Shown here: positions 17,883 through 27,766 of the stretch, piece after piece | How positions within the stretch are numbered: position 1 is the stretch's first letter | Layout: each line of letters opens with the position of its first letter | Assembly: GCA_023140195.1 (NCBI GenBank) | Contig: JAGLME010000018.1 | Coordinates: 228,621-292,620, forward strand | DNA length: 64,000 bases | Reading direction: 5' to 3' | Source: Thermoplasmata archaeon | GTDB lineage: Archaea; Thermoplasmatota; Thermoplasmata; RBG-16-68-12; SOIM01 | Translations under genes and position numbers: made by a program | The notes under the pieces: model-generated | What the model was told of the DNA's origin: nothing | The model's database searches: none | What the model saw: only the letters and a program-made list of their open reading frames with translations

Positions 17883-19367
17883 TTGGCAAGCAAAGGTAAG
17901 AAGACATGTCCAGTATGCGATACTCCTGTCCCTGAAGACGCTCGAAAATGCCCTTCATGCGATACTGATCTGACCCTTTTCGACATCGACATGGACGGAG
18001 AACTCGACCTAGACAAGATTGAAATCTCCGATGACAAAGCTATCGATGACATACTATCTTCTATTGTGGGCAGGGATGAGTCATCCAAGCTGCTGGAGGA
18101 CATTAGGACCATCGGCAAGGAGAGCCACTTAGAAGGTGAGGACGAGATAGTCACCGCAGACGAGCCCGCAGCTGACGAAGAGATCGTGACCGAGGAGGGT
18201 ACTGCCTTCGAGTGCCCCTCGTGCGGATCCATGGTGGGTGCGGATGTGACGTCGTGTCCCAACTGTGGTGTGGAGTTTGCCGACGAAGAAGTGCTGGAAT
18301 TCGAATGTCCGGTCTGCAATGCTCCCGTCGCGGCCAACGCCGACAGTTGCGGGAATTGCGGTGTGAAGTTCGAGGCTGCCGAAGAAGAGGAAGAGGCTCC
18401 TGAGAAACCAGCTGAAGAGGCAGAACCTGCTCCTGAACCTGAGGTTGCGTCGATACCAGAGGACGAGGTCGAACTCGTTATGAAACACCCACCGGAACCG
18501 CCCAAAGAGGCAGCTCCGCCTCCGGAAGAAGTGGTGCCAACCCTTTCCGCCAGATTGCTGGAAGAGAGGAAGGAGAAACTGAAGAAGAATCCACCGGAGA
18601 GTTTCGAAGGAAAGGACCTTTACAAGGTCCTCCCTGCACTTGTGAATGAGATCAAACCGATACTGGCGATTGCCAAGAAGCAAAGTATCAACATAGGCCA
18701 GAGCAAGGAACTCATAGGCAAGGCGGTGGCGGCAAACAAGGCACGCCAGACCGAGGAGGCAGTCAAAATCATCCAGACCGCTCGCATCTCTCTCGATGAC
18801 GCCATCACAATCGGGATAGCCAACGATATCGAGGATTTCGTCAACGAGACCAAGCAGGCCAAGGAGGTCGGTTGCGATGTCGCCGGTTCTGAGGAGCTGA
18901 TCAGGGAAGCGATCACCGCCCTCAGGGATGAGGACTATGAAGTTGCCATATCTGATCTGGAAGCTGCGATCAACGAGTTGCAGCGATCGGCGGGAAGCTA
19001 CCGAGAGGCCAACCAGGCTCTCGATGAGGCAAGCGAGCTCATTAAGAATGCGACCGGGCTGGGAATAGACACGGACGAATCTCTTGGTCTCCTTGCAGAG
19101 GGGAGAGAAGCGGTCAACCGAAAGGGATGGGAGACTGCCACCTTGTTCGCGAAAAGGGCCAAGGAAGTGGTGGCAAAGACACTGCCCAAGGTATTGATGG
19201 AAGAGATGAAGGGTGCCAAGGACTCTTTGTTGGAGCTTAAGATGAAAGGCGGGGATCTCAGAAAGGCGATGGGCATTTACAAGCAGGCCAGCATTGCAAT
19301 GAAGAAGGAGGATTATTCGGCGGCACTGAAACACCTGAAGTCCTTCAAGACCGAGGTTAAAAGTTAG
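17883..19367 (+). CDS. Protein with three N-terminal zinc ribbons and an alpha-helical/coiled-coil repeat C-terminus
   Basis: CPVCDTPVPEDARKCPSCD, CPSCGSMVGADVTSCPNCGVEF, CPVCNAPVAANADSCGNCGVKFE, then Ala/Glu/Lys-rich helices. TTG start (LASKGKK) preferred. Confidence 0.78.
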   Translation: MASKGKKTCPVCDTPVPEDARKCPSCDTDLTLFDIDMDGELDLDKIEISDDKAIDDILSSIVGRDESSKLLEDIRTIGKESHLEGEDEIVTADEPAADEEIVTEEGTAFECPSCGSMVGADVTSCPNCGVEFADEEVLEFECPVCNAPVAANADSCGNCGVKFEAAEEEEEAPEKPAEEAEPAPEPEVASIPEDEVELVMKHPPEPPKEAAPPPEEVVPTLSARLLEERKEKLKKNPPESFEGKDLYKVLPALVNEIKPILAIAKKQSINIGQSKELIGKAVAANKARQTEEAVKIIQTARISLDDAITIGIANDIEDFVNETKQAKEVGCDVAGSEELIREAITALRDEDYEVAISDLEAAINELQRSAGSYREANQALDEASELIKNATGLGIDTDESLGLLAEGREAVNRKGWETATLFAKRAKEVVAKTLPKVLMEEMKGAKDSLLELKMKGGDLRKAMGIYKQASIAMKKEDYSAALKHLKSFKTEVKS

Positions 19368-19371
19368 GTTT

Positions 19372-21432
19372 CTACAGGAAGCTGATTGTCTCGGTTTCCC
19401 TTTCCAGGATTTTCAATTCCCTTTCTTTGAGGGTCTTCGGACTCGTGGATATCAAAAGGATGCACTTGCTTTCCGAGACCTCGTCTATCAGCTGTCTGAG
19501 GAAACGCAGAACGGTTTCGAATGAGTTGTTGGATACGAGATATTCAAGGCCGTCCAGCAGTATGGTCCCGACCTTCTCTTCTTCTATGAACTCCTCGATC
19601 ACGTAGACCAGGCGCTCAAGGACTGGTGGAAGCGTTTCCTCAGTCGTACTTTCTCTGTCGGTCAACCATATGATCCTTCCCCTTCGGATATTGAACTTCT
19701 CCCTGGCCCGGTTGGGATTGGTTCTGGTAATCACAAGTCCCGCCTTCGAGCCCTTCAGGCTGCCCTGCAGGAGCTTGAAGCAGTTCTGAGGCCTTTCTTC
19801 TTCCACGAGGTAAGCTCGGCCTTCCTTGAGGTCCTGCACCGTCTTGTCAACCTTGGCCTCCCATTTGACCTGATCCTCCTCGCTGATGAGTTCTTTCAGA
19901 ACATCCCTCGCCATGCTCTCGGTTATGGGGATGTCCATCAAGGAGGAGAATGCCATGACACGATTGAGGGCCCCTTCCAGTTCCCTGATGTTGTTGGTGA
20001 CCAGTGTAGCAATCAATGAAAGGACGTCTCCGCTTACGTCCGCTCCCATTTCCCTCGCTTTCCTTCGGAGGATCGCGATCCTGGTCCTCATCTCTGGAGG
20101 CTGGATATCGGCGATCAGTCCGGCCTCGAATCGGGAGACAAGACGATCCTGCAGATTGGGTATTTCTTTGGGAGGTCTGTCAGATGTGAGGGCTATCTGC
20201 TTGTTTGATTCATAAAGCGCGTTGAAGGTGTGGAAGAGCTCCTCCTGGACATCCTCTCTCTTCTCCAGGAACTGTGCATCATCAAGCAGGAATACGTCCA
20301 CGTTTCGAAAGCGTTTCCTGAGCTGGTTCAGGGTCCCGTCCTTAACTGCCTGTCTGTACTCGTTGCTGAACCTCTCTGTAGTAAGATACAGAACGTTCGA
20401 CTTCCTGTCCTTCTCCGAAATGAAATTGCCAATGGCGCTGAGGAGGTGGGTCTTACCTAGGCCAGGTCCGCTGGTCACGAAAAGCGGATTGTAGGCCTTG
20501 TAGGGAGTTCTCGCCACGGCAAGACACGCTGCGTAGGCGAACCTATTGCTTGGGCCCACCACAAAACCGTCGAACACGAAGTGGGAGATCAGGTTGGTCC
20601 GTTCATCTCGTTCCATATCCTCCTCAGCGGCCATATCACCTTCCATATCACCTTCCTTGCTCTGCTTCTTGAGGATCATCTCATAGACATCGTCGGGTTC
20701 CTTCTCTTCCTCGGTTGGCACTTCTGCCACGATCTCCGGAGCTGATTCAGCTCCGGTTTTTGACGCGATCTTCTTGCCCTTGCGTTTCTCCTTTTCCATT
20801 GCTATCCTTTCTTCGAGAATCTTGAGATCCGTAAGCGCATCCCTCAAGGAGGCTGGGTCCTTCAATCGAGATTGCAGTTCCTCTACGTCCATCTTGAACT
20901 TCTCTGTCTCCAGGCCTTCCACTCTTCTCCCTATCTCCTCTAGACCTGATATCCTCTTCTCAAAATCGCCAAACTTCTCGACCGCGGCATCAATATCTCC
21001 ATCCAAATAGGTCTCAAGATCACCAATGGCATAATCCGATCCTCTCCAAGCCTCCAGCTTCTGCTTGAGCTCCAGCAGTTTCGGGTCCTTCTCCTCTATG
21101 CCATCTTCCATCACCTTGGCCAAATCGTCCAGATCCACCTTGGCGTGAAGTCCTATCTCGCATTTCTTCCTGTATGAGTCTGCCCATATCTTTTTCAGGG
21201 ATTCTTCACCATGGGTGTCGGTCTCTCCTTCGATGTGAAGGAAGTTGGTGGGCTTCCCTCCCCTGAGCAGAATGTACCCCTGCAATTCGCCCTCGTCCCC
21301 GCTCAAGGAGGTTGAAACGTATCCGTCGAAGTAGTACTTCTTCAGGTCAAGAAGCAGTTCCTTGAGGGAACCTGGACCGCCCTCTATGGCGCGGACTACC
21401 TTTCCTTCAGGCATTGGGAATTTCTTAGCCAA
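19372..21432 (-). CDS. DnaA-type AAA+ ATPase with uncharacterised N-terminal domain and C-terminal DUF835-like domain
   Basis: FVVGPSNRFAYAACLAVA, Walker A TSGPGLGKTHLLSAIGN, Walker B VDVFLLDDAQFL, TSDRPPKEIPNLQDRLVSRFEAGLIADIQPPEMRTRIAILRRKA, NNIRELEGALNRVMAFSSL; then YLVEEERPQ...TILLDGLEYLVSNNSFETVLRFLRQL (DUF835-like). Confidence 0.85.
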   Translation of the reverse strand: MAKKFPMPEGKVVRAIEGGPGSLKELLLDLKKYYFDGYVSTSLSGDEGELQGYILLRGGKPTNFLHIEGETDTHGEESLKKIWADSYRKKCEIGLHAKVDLDDLAKVMEDGIEEKDPKLLELKQKLEAWRGSDYAIGDLETYLDGDIDAAVEKFGDFEKRISGLEEIGRRVEGLETEKFKMDVEELQSRLKDPASLRDALTDLKILEERIAMEKEKRKGKKIASKTGAESAPEIVAEVPTEEEKEPDDVYEMILKKQSKEGDMEGDMAAEEDMERDERTNLISHFVFDGFVVGPSNRFAYAACLAVARTPYKAYNPLFVTSGPGLGKTHLLSAIGNFISEKDRKSNVLYLTTERFSNEYRQAVKDGTLNQLRKRFRNVDVFLLDDAQFLEKREDVQEELFHTFNALYESNKQIALTSDRPPKEIPNLQDRLVSRFEAGLIADIQPPEMRTRIAILRRKAREMGADVSGDVLSLIATLVTNNIRELEGALNRVMAFSSLMDIPITESMARDVLKELISEEDQVKWEAKVDKTVQDLKEGRAYLVEEERPQNCFKLLQGSLKGSKAGLVITRTNPNRAREKFNIRRGRIIWLTDRESTTEETLPPVLERLVYVIEEFIEEEKVGTILLDGLEYLVSNNSFETVLRFLRQLIDEVSESKCILLISTSPKTLKERELKILERETETISFL

Positions 21433-21574
21433 GACTCCGACCCAGTTAGAGAATAGGCTTGCTATTAAAAACTTTTCCGATTAGAGTTCCCTCGGAGAAA
21501 TAACATACGGCCTCTTCATCCCAATTGACGACTTCGAAAGAAATATTAGTGGGAATAACTTTACAACCACAGCC

Positions 21575-22813
21575 ATGAAGGAATTCTTCACAATTGACGA
21601 TTTCAAGTTAGCTGGCAGTGCTGTTCTGCTGCGAACCGACATCAATTCCCCCATTGATCCGACGTCTGGGAGAATCCTCAATGACGCGAGAATACGAAGA
21701 CATGTACGGACCATCAACGACCTTAAGGACTCCAAGGTCGTCATACTGGCACATCAGAGCAGACCCGGAAGGGCGGATTTCACGACCACAAAACCCCACG
21801 CCAAACGTATGTCCTACTTGCTGCGGAAGCGGGTGAAGTATGTTGATGGACTGTACAACTCTGGGACAATGAAGTGCATCGAATCCCTGTCCAACGGAGA
21901 TGTCATTCTCCTGGAGAACGTCAGGTTCTACGCCGAAGAGATGGTTATGAAAAACCAGCCCGTGGAGAAACAGGGCGACACCCTCTTCGTGAGGACTCTT
22001 GCGCCTCATTTTGACTACTTCATCCAGGATGCATTTGCGGCCGCGCACAGGTCCCAACCGTCAATGGTCGGCTTCCCTCAGGTGTTGCCCACGATGGCAG
22101 GGAGGGTAATGGAGCGTGAAATGACCATGCTCGACCACCTCTTGCAGTCCAAGCTGGATTCCAAGATCGCCATACTGGGCGGCCTGAAGGTCGACGATTC
22201 GATCGGCATAGCTGGACATTTCCTTGATAAGAAGATAATGAGCAATATCCTCACAACGGGCGCGGTCGCCGTCGTCTTCTTGCTTGCTAAAGGTGTCGAC
22301 GTTGGTTCGGGGAGTGTGGATATCGTGGCCAAGGAGGTCGATGACCTTCAGGTCCAGATCAGCAGGGCAAAGGAGCTCTTGGAGAAGTATGGTGACAGGA
22401 TTTCCATTCCAACGGATGTGGCGGTTAACGCCGACGGCGAAAGGGTTGGGATGCCCATAGAGAAGCTCCCATCCGAGTACCCGATATATGACATAGGCCT
22501 GGACACCCTCGTTGAGTATTCCTCCCAGATTGAGAATGCGGGCGCGGCCGTTCTGAACGGGCCTCCCGGTGTCTTCGAGATTGCTGATTTTTCACTCGGA
22601 ACCAAGGAGATATTCAAAGCCCTTGCGAACACCAGCGGATTCTCGGTGATAGGCGGAGGACACACGATCGCTGCGGCTGAAGAGATGGGTATCGTGGAGA
22701 AGTTCGACCATGTCAGCACGGGTGGAGGAGCCTTGATATACTATCTGTGTGGCGAGGAACTGCCGGCCATCAGGGAGATTAAGAAATCCTACAAGAAGTA
22801 CTGCAAGGCCTAG
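21575..22813 (+). CDS. pgk: Phosphoglycerate kinase (archaeal type)
   Basis: VLLRTDINSPI, VILAHQSRPGRADFTT, LLENVRFYAEE, VLNGPPGVFE, GGGHTIAAAEEMG, STGGGALIYYLCGEELP. Confidence 0.95.
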   Translation: MKEFFTIDDFKLAGSAVLLRTDINSPIDPTSGRILNDARIRRHVRTINDLKDSKVVILAHQSRPGRADFTTTKPHAKRMSYLLRKRVKYVDGLYNSGTMKCIESLSNGDVILLENVRFYAEEMVMKNQPVEKQGDTLFVRTLAPHFDYFIQDAFAAAHRSQPSMVGFPQVLPTMAGRVMEREMTMLDHLLQSKLDSKIAILGGLKVDDSIGIAGHFLDKKIMSNILTTGAVAVVFLLAKGVDVGSGSVDIVAKEVDDLQVQISRAKELLEKYGDRISIPTDVAVNADGERVGMPIEKLPSEYPIYDIGLDTLVEYSSQIENAGAAVLNGPPGVFEIADFSLGTKEIFKALANTSGFSVIGGGHTIAAAEEMGIVEKFDHVSTGGGALIYYLCGEELPAIREIKKSYKKYCKA

Positions 22814-22831
22814 ATCCATCGTTGATGGGTC

Positions 22832-24709
22832 CTATGGATTCCGATCTTTAGGAGGATCTATCACCCTGATCGTGTCACTCCCGGAGTGCTCGGAACCATC
22901 CGTCATCTTGAAAGTGACAACCAGCGTCACGTTCTCAGCAGGCGAGACCATTGCTTGGACCGCGGACCTATCGAACTTGAACATCCTCTCTTCAATCCCG
23001 TCTCCATCGTTGTCCTTGATGAAAGAGCTCTCGTTTGTTACGAACCCGTATTTCGTATCGTTCTCAGGTGAAAGCGTGTCGTTCAGCAGGACAGAGTCGG
23101 CGACTATATCCCTGGGATCGGCGCCGGATATCTCCACGTATACGGTGATCCACTTCCCCTTGCTCTTCAGGTTCAGGGTATCCGGATCGATGTCTATCTC
23201 CACCGTTATTGGCACCTGTTCCTTCTCGACAGTTATCACGGCCGTGTCGTTCCCGGAACCGCCCTGCTCGTCGGTGACGGTCAATCTGGCAGTGTAGTTT
23301 CCCGAGGAAGAATAGATGTGGTTCACTATCACCTCACTTGAAGGTGGCGAACCGTCCCCAAAGTCCCAGTTGTAGGAAAGCCTGGTGACCTTTCCCTCTG
23401 CATAGAACACATCATAGAGAAGTCCGCTGGACTTCAATCTGGAGTCCTTCCAGGCCACGTGGAAACTGCCTCCATCCTCGGATGTTATGGTCGGTCTCGT
23501 CTGCCAGTATTTCTTGAGGGTGTCATCGTTCACTTTGACGTTCGGTAGGAAGTTCGCGCCGCCATTGCCGGAAGCCGTGTAGAATATGTCCCAGCCTCCC
23601 AGTCTGGCGTCTGCCCATGCGATATGGACGAACTCTCCGTCTTCAACGGCCACCGCTGGGGTAGCCTGACTCTCGGTCGTGGCGTCGTCGTTAATCCTTA
23701 CGTTGAGATCGAATGTTGCCCCGTTGTCGGCTGATCGCGTGTAGAATATGTCCGAATCTCCCAGACGAGCGTCCTCCCAGGCTACATGGACGATCCCGCC
23801 GCTCTCAACTGCTATCGAGGGTTTTCCCTGGCTTGCGTTTCCGCCGTCGTCATTGAGTACGAGACTTGTCCCGAAGCTCAGACCGCCGTCGCTTGAACGC
23901 GAATAGCGGATGTCCGAAGCCGCCTCCCAGACCACATGAATGGTACCGCTGTCGCCCACTTCCACTATTGCCCCCCACTGATTGCCGGGTGTTGACCCCC
24001 AGCTGACATCTGTATTGCTCGAGAACCCATCCAATGAGTTGGCGTAGAAGATGCTCCAATTGCTGTTCCGATCGTCCTCCCAGACAACATGAACGGTCCC
24101 GAAGGCATCAACTGCCAGTGAAGGGTTGTTCTGCCAGTCCCCGGCAGCTTCGTTTGTCACCCGAACGTTGGTTCCGAAGGATAATCCTCCATCCGTGGAG
24201 TTGGCATAGTAGATGTCCCAGTTGTTGTTCCTGTAATCCTCCCACACGGCATGTACCAAGTCCCCGGGTCCGGTTGCCATCTCAGGCCTGGATTGTCTGT
24301 TCGGGTTCACGTCATCGTTCACCTTGACATTGGCCGCGAAAGAGGTTCCGTTGCTGGCCATGTGCGACGAATAGATGTCATATTCACCCGTGCGGTAATC
24401 TTCCCACAGAACGTGGATCTCCCCTGTCGAATCGACACCTATCGATGGTGGTGTCTGCCATTGACTTCCAGACGCATCGTTCACCCGGATGTTGGCCTCG
24501 ATGTTGATCAGACCATCTGGATCATAAGACCCCGAGCCGTCCAGGGTAACCGTATCTCCGAGAATTATCGTCTGATCGGGTCCTGCGTCTGCCACAGGGG
24601 CCTGATTTGCCATGGGCGAAGACCCATCGTATCCCGATGGATATGTAAACGTGACGGTCAGCAGTGCGAGTGCTAGCAAAAGGGCATTGTACTTGTTCAT
24701 CGAAATCAC
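22832..24709 (-). CDS. Secreted protein with BNR/sialidase-like repeats and a PKD domain
   Basis: Signal peptide; repeated VHVxWEDxRxxxxDIFYxxSxDxGxxFxxNVRxNDD; PKD-like YNWDFGDGSPPSSEVIVNHIYSSSGNYTARLTVTD. Confidence 0.82.
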   Translation of the reverse strand: MISMNKYNALLLALALLTVTFTYPSGYDGSSPMANQAPVADAGPDQTIILGDTVTLDGSGSYDPDGLINIEANIRVNDASGSQWQTPPSIGVDSTGEIHVLWEDYRTGEYDIYSSHMASNGTSFAANVKVNDDVNPNRQSRPEMATGPGDLVHAVWEDYRNNNWDIYYANSTDGGLSFGTNVRVTNEAAGDWQNNPSLAVDAFGTVHVVWEDDRNSNWSIFYANSLDGFSSNTDVSWGSTPGNQWGAIVEVGDSGTIHVVWEAASDIRYSRSSDGGLSFGTSLVLNDDGGNASQGKPSIAVESGGIVHVAWEDARLGDSDIFYTRSADNGATFDLNVRINDDATTESQATPAVAVEDGEFVHIAWADARLGGWDIFYTASGNGGANFLPNVKVNDDTLKKYWQTRPTITSEDGGSFHVAWKDSRLKSSGLLYDVFYAEGKVTRLSYNWDFGDGSPPSSEVIVNHIYSSSGNYTARLTVTDEQGGSGNDTAVITVEKEQVPITVEIDIDPDTLNLKSKGKWITVYVEISGADPRDIVADSVLLNDTLSPENDTKYGFVTNESSFIKDNDGDGIEERMFKFDRSAVQAMVSPAENVTLVVTFKMTDGSEHSGSDTIRVIDPPKDRNP

Positions 24710-24862
24710 CGTCTCCCGGTTCTCCCCCTCCCCACGTATTAAGGAGTCTGGTAGTTGTTATGCATTTCTGGGTATTTCAACCCTTTGGATTGCCTGGATT
24801 GAGGGCATTGATCACCGCAAAGAATAAGATATCGTCTTGACTAGGTCTTTTGGAGGAATGTC

Positions 24863-25255
24863 ATGAGCGGTGAAGACGTCGTAGATGTCAGCGAGGCCGA
24901 TTGGGAGAGCAGCGTGGAGAAGTCAAGCACTCCGGTCGTTGTCATGTTCCACAGTCCGACATGTCCCAACTGCAGGGAGATCGAACCGTATTTCGATGAA
25001 TTCGCTAGCGAGTTCAAGGGAAAGGCGGTGTTCATGAAACTGAATGTCCTGGAGAATCCCACTATTGCCGGGAGATACGGTGTAATGGGCACACCCACCT
25101 TCAAGTTCTTCTGCTCGGGACGTCCGGTCCAAGAGGTTGTTGGCGCTGCTTATCCCCCTCTCATAAAGAGGACGATCGAGGAGACGCTGGAACATGGATC
25201 AGAGTGCGCCAAGAGGTCCACTAAGATAGACTACTCCATGACCGGTTATGCCTAG
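24863..25255 (+). CDS. Thioredoxin-like protein
   Basis: VVVMFHSPTCPNCREIEPYFDEFA...KLNVLENPTIAGRYGVMGTPTFKFF; CxxC and cis-Pro. Confidence 0.85.
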   Translation: MSGEDVVDVSEADWESSVEKSSTPVVVMFHSPTCPNCREIEPYFDEFASEFKGKAVFMKLNVLENPTIAGRYGVMGTPTFKFFCSGRPVQEVVGAAYPPLIKRTIEETLEHGSECAKRSTKIDYSMTGYA

Positions 25256-25263
25256 AGCTTCTG

Positions 25264-27597
25264 TTACATCTCAGCGAGAATCGTGTCTAAGTGATCGATT
25301 ATCAGGTTGACTTGGTCCTCGAAATCGTTTGCCTGAGCAACCGTCAGTTGTTTTCCGCTCTGAGCATGCAAGAGATGGATGAAAGCCCTGAGTATGTTCT
25401 GAGTGGTCCTGAAGTGGTTGCTGGAGGGTGGATCATCGCCTAAGATATACCTGTCCAAACCTTGTGTCACCTTGTTCAGCGCCGCCGTAGCTTTGTCATG
25501 AAGTCCATCTCTTACATCAGAGGGTGGAAGAGCGTCAACATCGTCGAGGAGTTGCTGGATCTCCGCTTTGACCCAGAACATCATGCTCAACGGTGTCGCC
25601 TGGACCAATAACTGGCCGGTGGTAGTGTCGCTCTCACCAGTAGCGGATCCGGTTGTAGTGACTTCGAACTCATACAGCGCGTCTTCCATAGCCGCCCAAT
25701 CCCATGGTACGGATATGCTGAGTGTGGAGGATGTCGAATCGCAGGCGTTGGCCTGCGGGTTGACCGGAAGGTACGAGATCCATATCAAGGGGATGGCCGT
25801 CGGGAAGGCCAGATATGCTGACCCGAAATCGAGGCCAGTAAATGAGAGCCACATAGTGTCAAGCACGTTTCCGTTGTTTGTCAGGTCAACAGTATATGTC
25901 ACTGTGTTGTTCGGCTCAGTCTCGCGATAGGCAGGTGAAAGGGATACTTGCGGCTCGCTGAATGGAAGGACATCCAGTGTAGCTCCAATCGAAGCCCACA
26001 CTGTTGGGTCTGAATCGCTCATCGCCAAGATGTTGAAAGATCTTGTTCCGGTTGATGTTGTGCATAACCTGTCCGGTGTTATGAGAACGTCCACTGTGGT
26101 CGACGACTTCGCTCCGAGAGCAACAGGTCCCGGCAGCGAGGCGCTCAGGTCTGGATCCAAGCCGACGACGCTCACAACGAAGATATCTGCTGCATCGCCT
26201 GTATTCGTCAGTTTCACTGTTAGTGTCCCGGCTGAGCCTGGTTCGGCGGAGGCGCTGTCAACAACAGGACAAGGGAGTATTCCCGGGCCTGGCACGTCTA
26301 GCCAAGCACGCATTGTTGGACCTGCATCGGAGACGCACCATACGCCGGTCTTACTGTCGGCTCCACCGTTCCAGTTTGAGTTGACAGGGGCCGATCCATC
26401 CCAGAAATCGTAATAATCGGGATCGTCTCCGTTGAAAGCGGCCTTAGCGTTGGTCAGATCGCGCCTGCTAAGGTTGACCTTCGGATATCCTCCCGTTTCA
26501 GAACCGTTCCAGTTCCTGGTTTCGTCAACATGCCAAACCAGTAGACCCTGATCGGGAATGTTTGCAGCCTGAGCAGCAGGCGGTAACGGCGGAACCATAG
26601 CTGGGATGAGCGCGGCAGCATTGTCATATGATGTTCCCTTCCAGCGGTTCTCCACCATGAAGTACTCTTCCTTTCCGTTCGCGGGGTCATGAAGTATGTA
26701 GGCCACATCATTGGTCTCAGCATCGTCGATGTCATAGAAGCCGTCAGAAGTGACGACGGTTCCGGGATACCATCCGGATTTGAGTTTTGAATAGGGATCC
26801 AGGTGGTGAGGGCCTATAGGCGTCCACCAACTTCCAGAGCCGTTCGTGTACCCACTGTATCCCATGAGAGAGAACAGACCTATATTCTTGGGTTTGATTG
26901 TATAGTAATCTGGTAGGCCGAGGGTCTGGTGACCCAGTTCATGCGCGTAGAGCGCGATCCATGGAGAATCATCTGATACTGCACATCCACGACCTTTGAC
27001 AGTCTTCCCATCAATTACCGTGTCCGGCATCGTCCTTGTCGCTCCTCCCCTGCTATCGGTTTCCCGGGCAGGTATTATCAAGTATGCCAGTTCCCTGCCC
27101 ATGCTAATTTCGCCGTCAATGTTCAAGTCGAATGGGGCGAAATCGAATCCAGCCTTGTCGAGGCTGATCAGGCCGTGCATGTAGAATGTGCCTCCACGGT
27201 AGACCGGATCGGCAAATGATTTCCAGTAGGCACGGGTTGATTCGTCCTCAGGCGTCAGCGGGTCGTCCCAAGATGTGATCCATGTGAAATGGCCGCTGTG
27301 CTCAAACCAGAACTGGTTGTAGGAGGTCTCGTTGAAGTAATCGTTCATGCTTGGTCTTGGTCCGAAGATCTGGTTCTCGATATATGATGCGTCGACTTCT
27401 CCGGGCAGATCGGTGAACTCCAGTAGGACTACTAGAAGCGGTCGAGGTCCCAAGTGGGCATTCACTGGGCTGTCAAAATCGGTCGTTCTCGGAGGCTCAG
27501 GGTTTCCGGCTTCAGATGGGACTAGAATCACCACTGCTGTCAACACCATTACAATCGAGATTAGAATGCTCCGCAGTTTGCTGTCTAGTGTGCTCAT
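25264..27597 (-). CDS. Secreted M6-family (immune inhibitor A-like) metallopeptidase
   Basis: Signal peptide; VVLLEFTDLPG...SMNDYFNETSYNQFWFEHSG; zinc motif YAHELGHQTLGLPDYY; YFMVENRWKG. Confidence 0.82.
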   Translation of the reverse strand: MSTLDSKLRSILISIVMVLTAVVILVPSEAGNPEPPRTTDFDSPVNAHLGPRPLLVVLLEFTDLPGEVDASYIENQIFGPRPSMNDYFNETSYNQFWFEHSGHFTWITSWDDPLTPEDESTRAYWKSFADPVYRGGTFYMHGLISLDKAGFDFAPFDLNIDGEISMGRELAYLIIPARETDSRGGATRTMPDTVIDGKTVKGRGCAVSDDSPWIALYAHELGHQTLGLPDYYTIKPKNIGLFSLMGYSGYTNGSGSWWTPIGPHHLDPYSKLKSGWYPGTVVTSDGFYDIDDAETNDVAYILHDPANGKEEYFMVENRWKGTSYDNAAALIPAMVPPLPPAAQAANIPDQGLLVWHVDETRNWNGSETGGYPKVNLSRRDLTNAKAAFNGDDPDYYDFWDGSAPVNSNWNGGADSKTGVWCVSDAGPTMRAWLDVPGPGILPCPVVDSASAEPGSAGTLTVKLTNTGDAADIFVVSVVGLDPDLSASLPGPVALGAKSSTTVDVLITPDRLCTTSTGTRSFNILAMSDSDPTVWASIGATLDVLPFSEPQVSLSPAYRETEPNNTVTYTVDLTNNGNVLDTMWLSFTGLDFGSAYLAFPTAIPLIWISYLPVNPQANACDSTSSTLSISVPWDWAAMEDALYEFEVTTTGSATGESDTTTGQLLVQATPLSMMFWVKAEIQQLLDDVDALPPSDVRDGLHDKATAALNKVTQGLDRYILGDDPPSSNHFRTTQNILRAFIHLLHAQSGKQLTVAQANDFEDQVNLIIDHLDTILAEM

Positions 27598-27766
27598 GCT
27601 CCCCTCTCCTATCTGGGTATGTATGGGTTCTAGGGTATATATCGTTTTAGAGGTTGGGATTTGAAGCTACTGGGGTTTGTCACCGAAAGGTTGGTATCCT
27701 CTGCGTTGTGCTTTGCGAAACAAACGCCCCAATATACTTAAGTAGCCCACTGGAATTGAATGTTGC

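Noticed and set aside
18129-19334. 401-aa minus-strand ORF
   Set aside because: Antisense to the zinc-ribbon/helical protein, which has clear CxxC motifs; no coherent domain in the antisense frame.
21433-21574. Possible DnaA-box cluster or replication origin next to the DnaA-like gene
   Set aside because: No TTATNCACA-like boxes or obvious unwinding element seen in the intergenic region.
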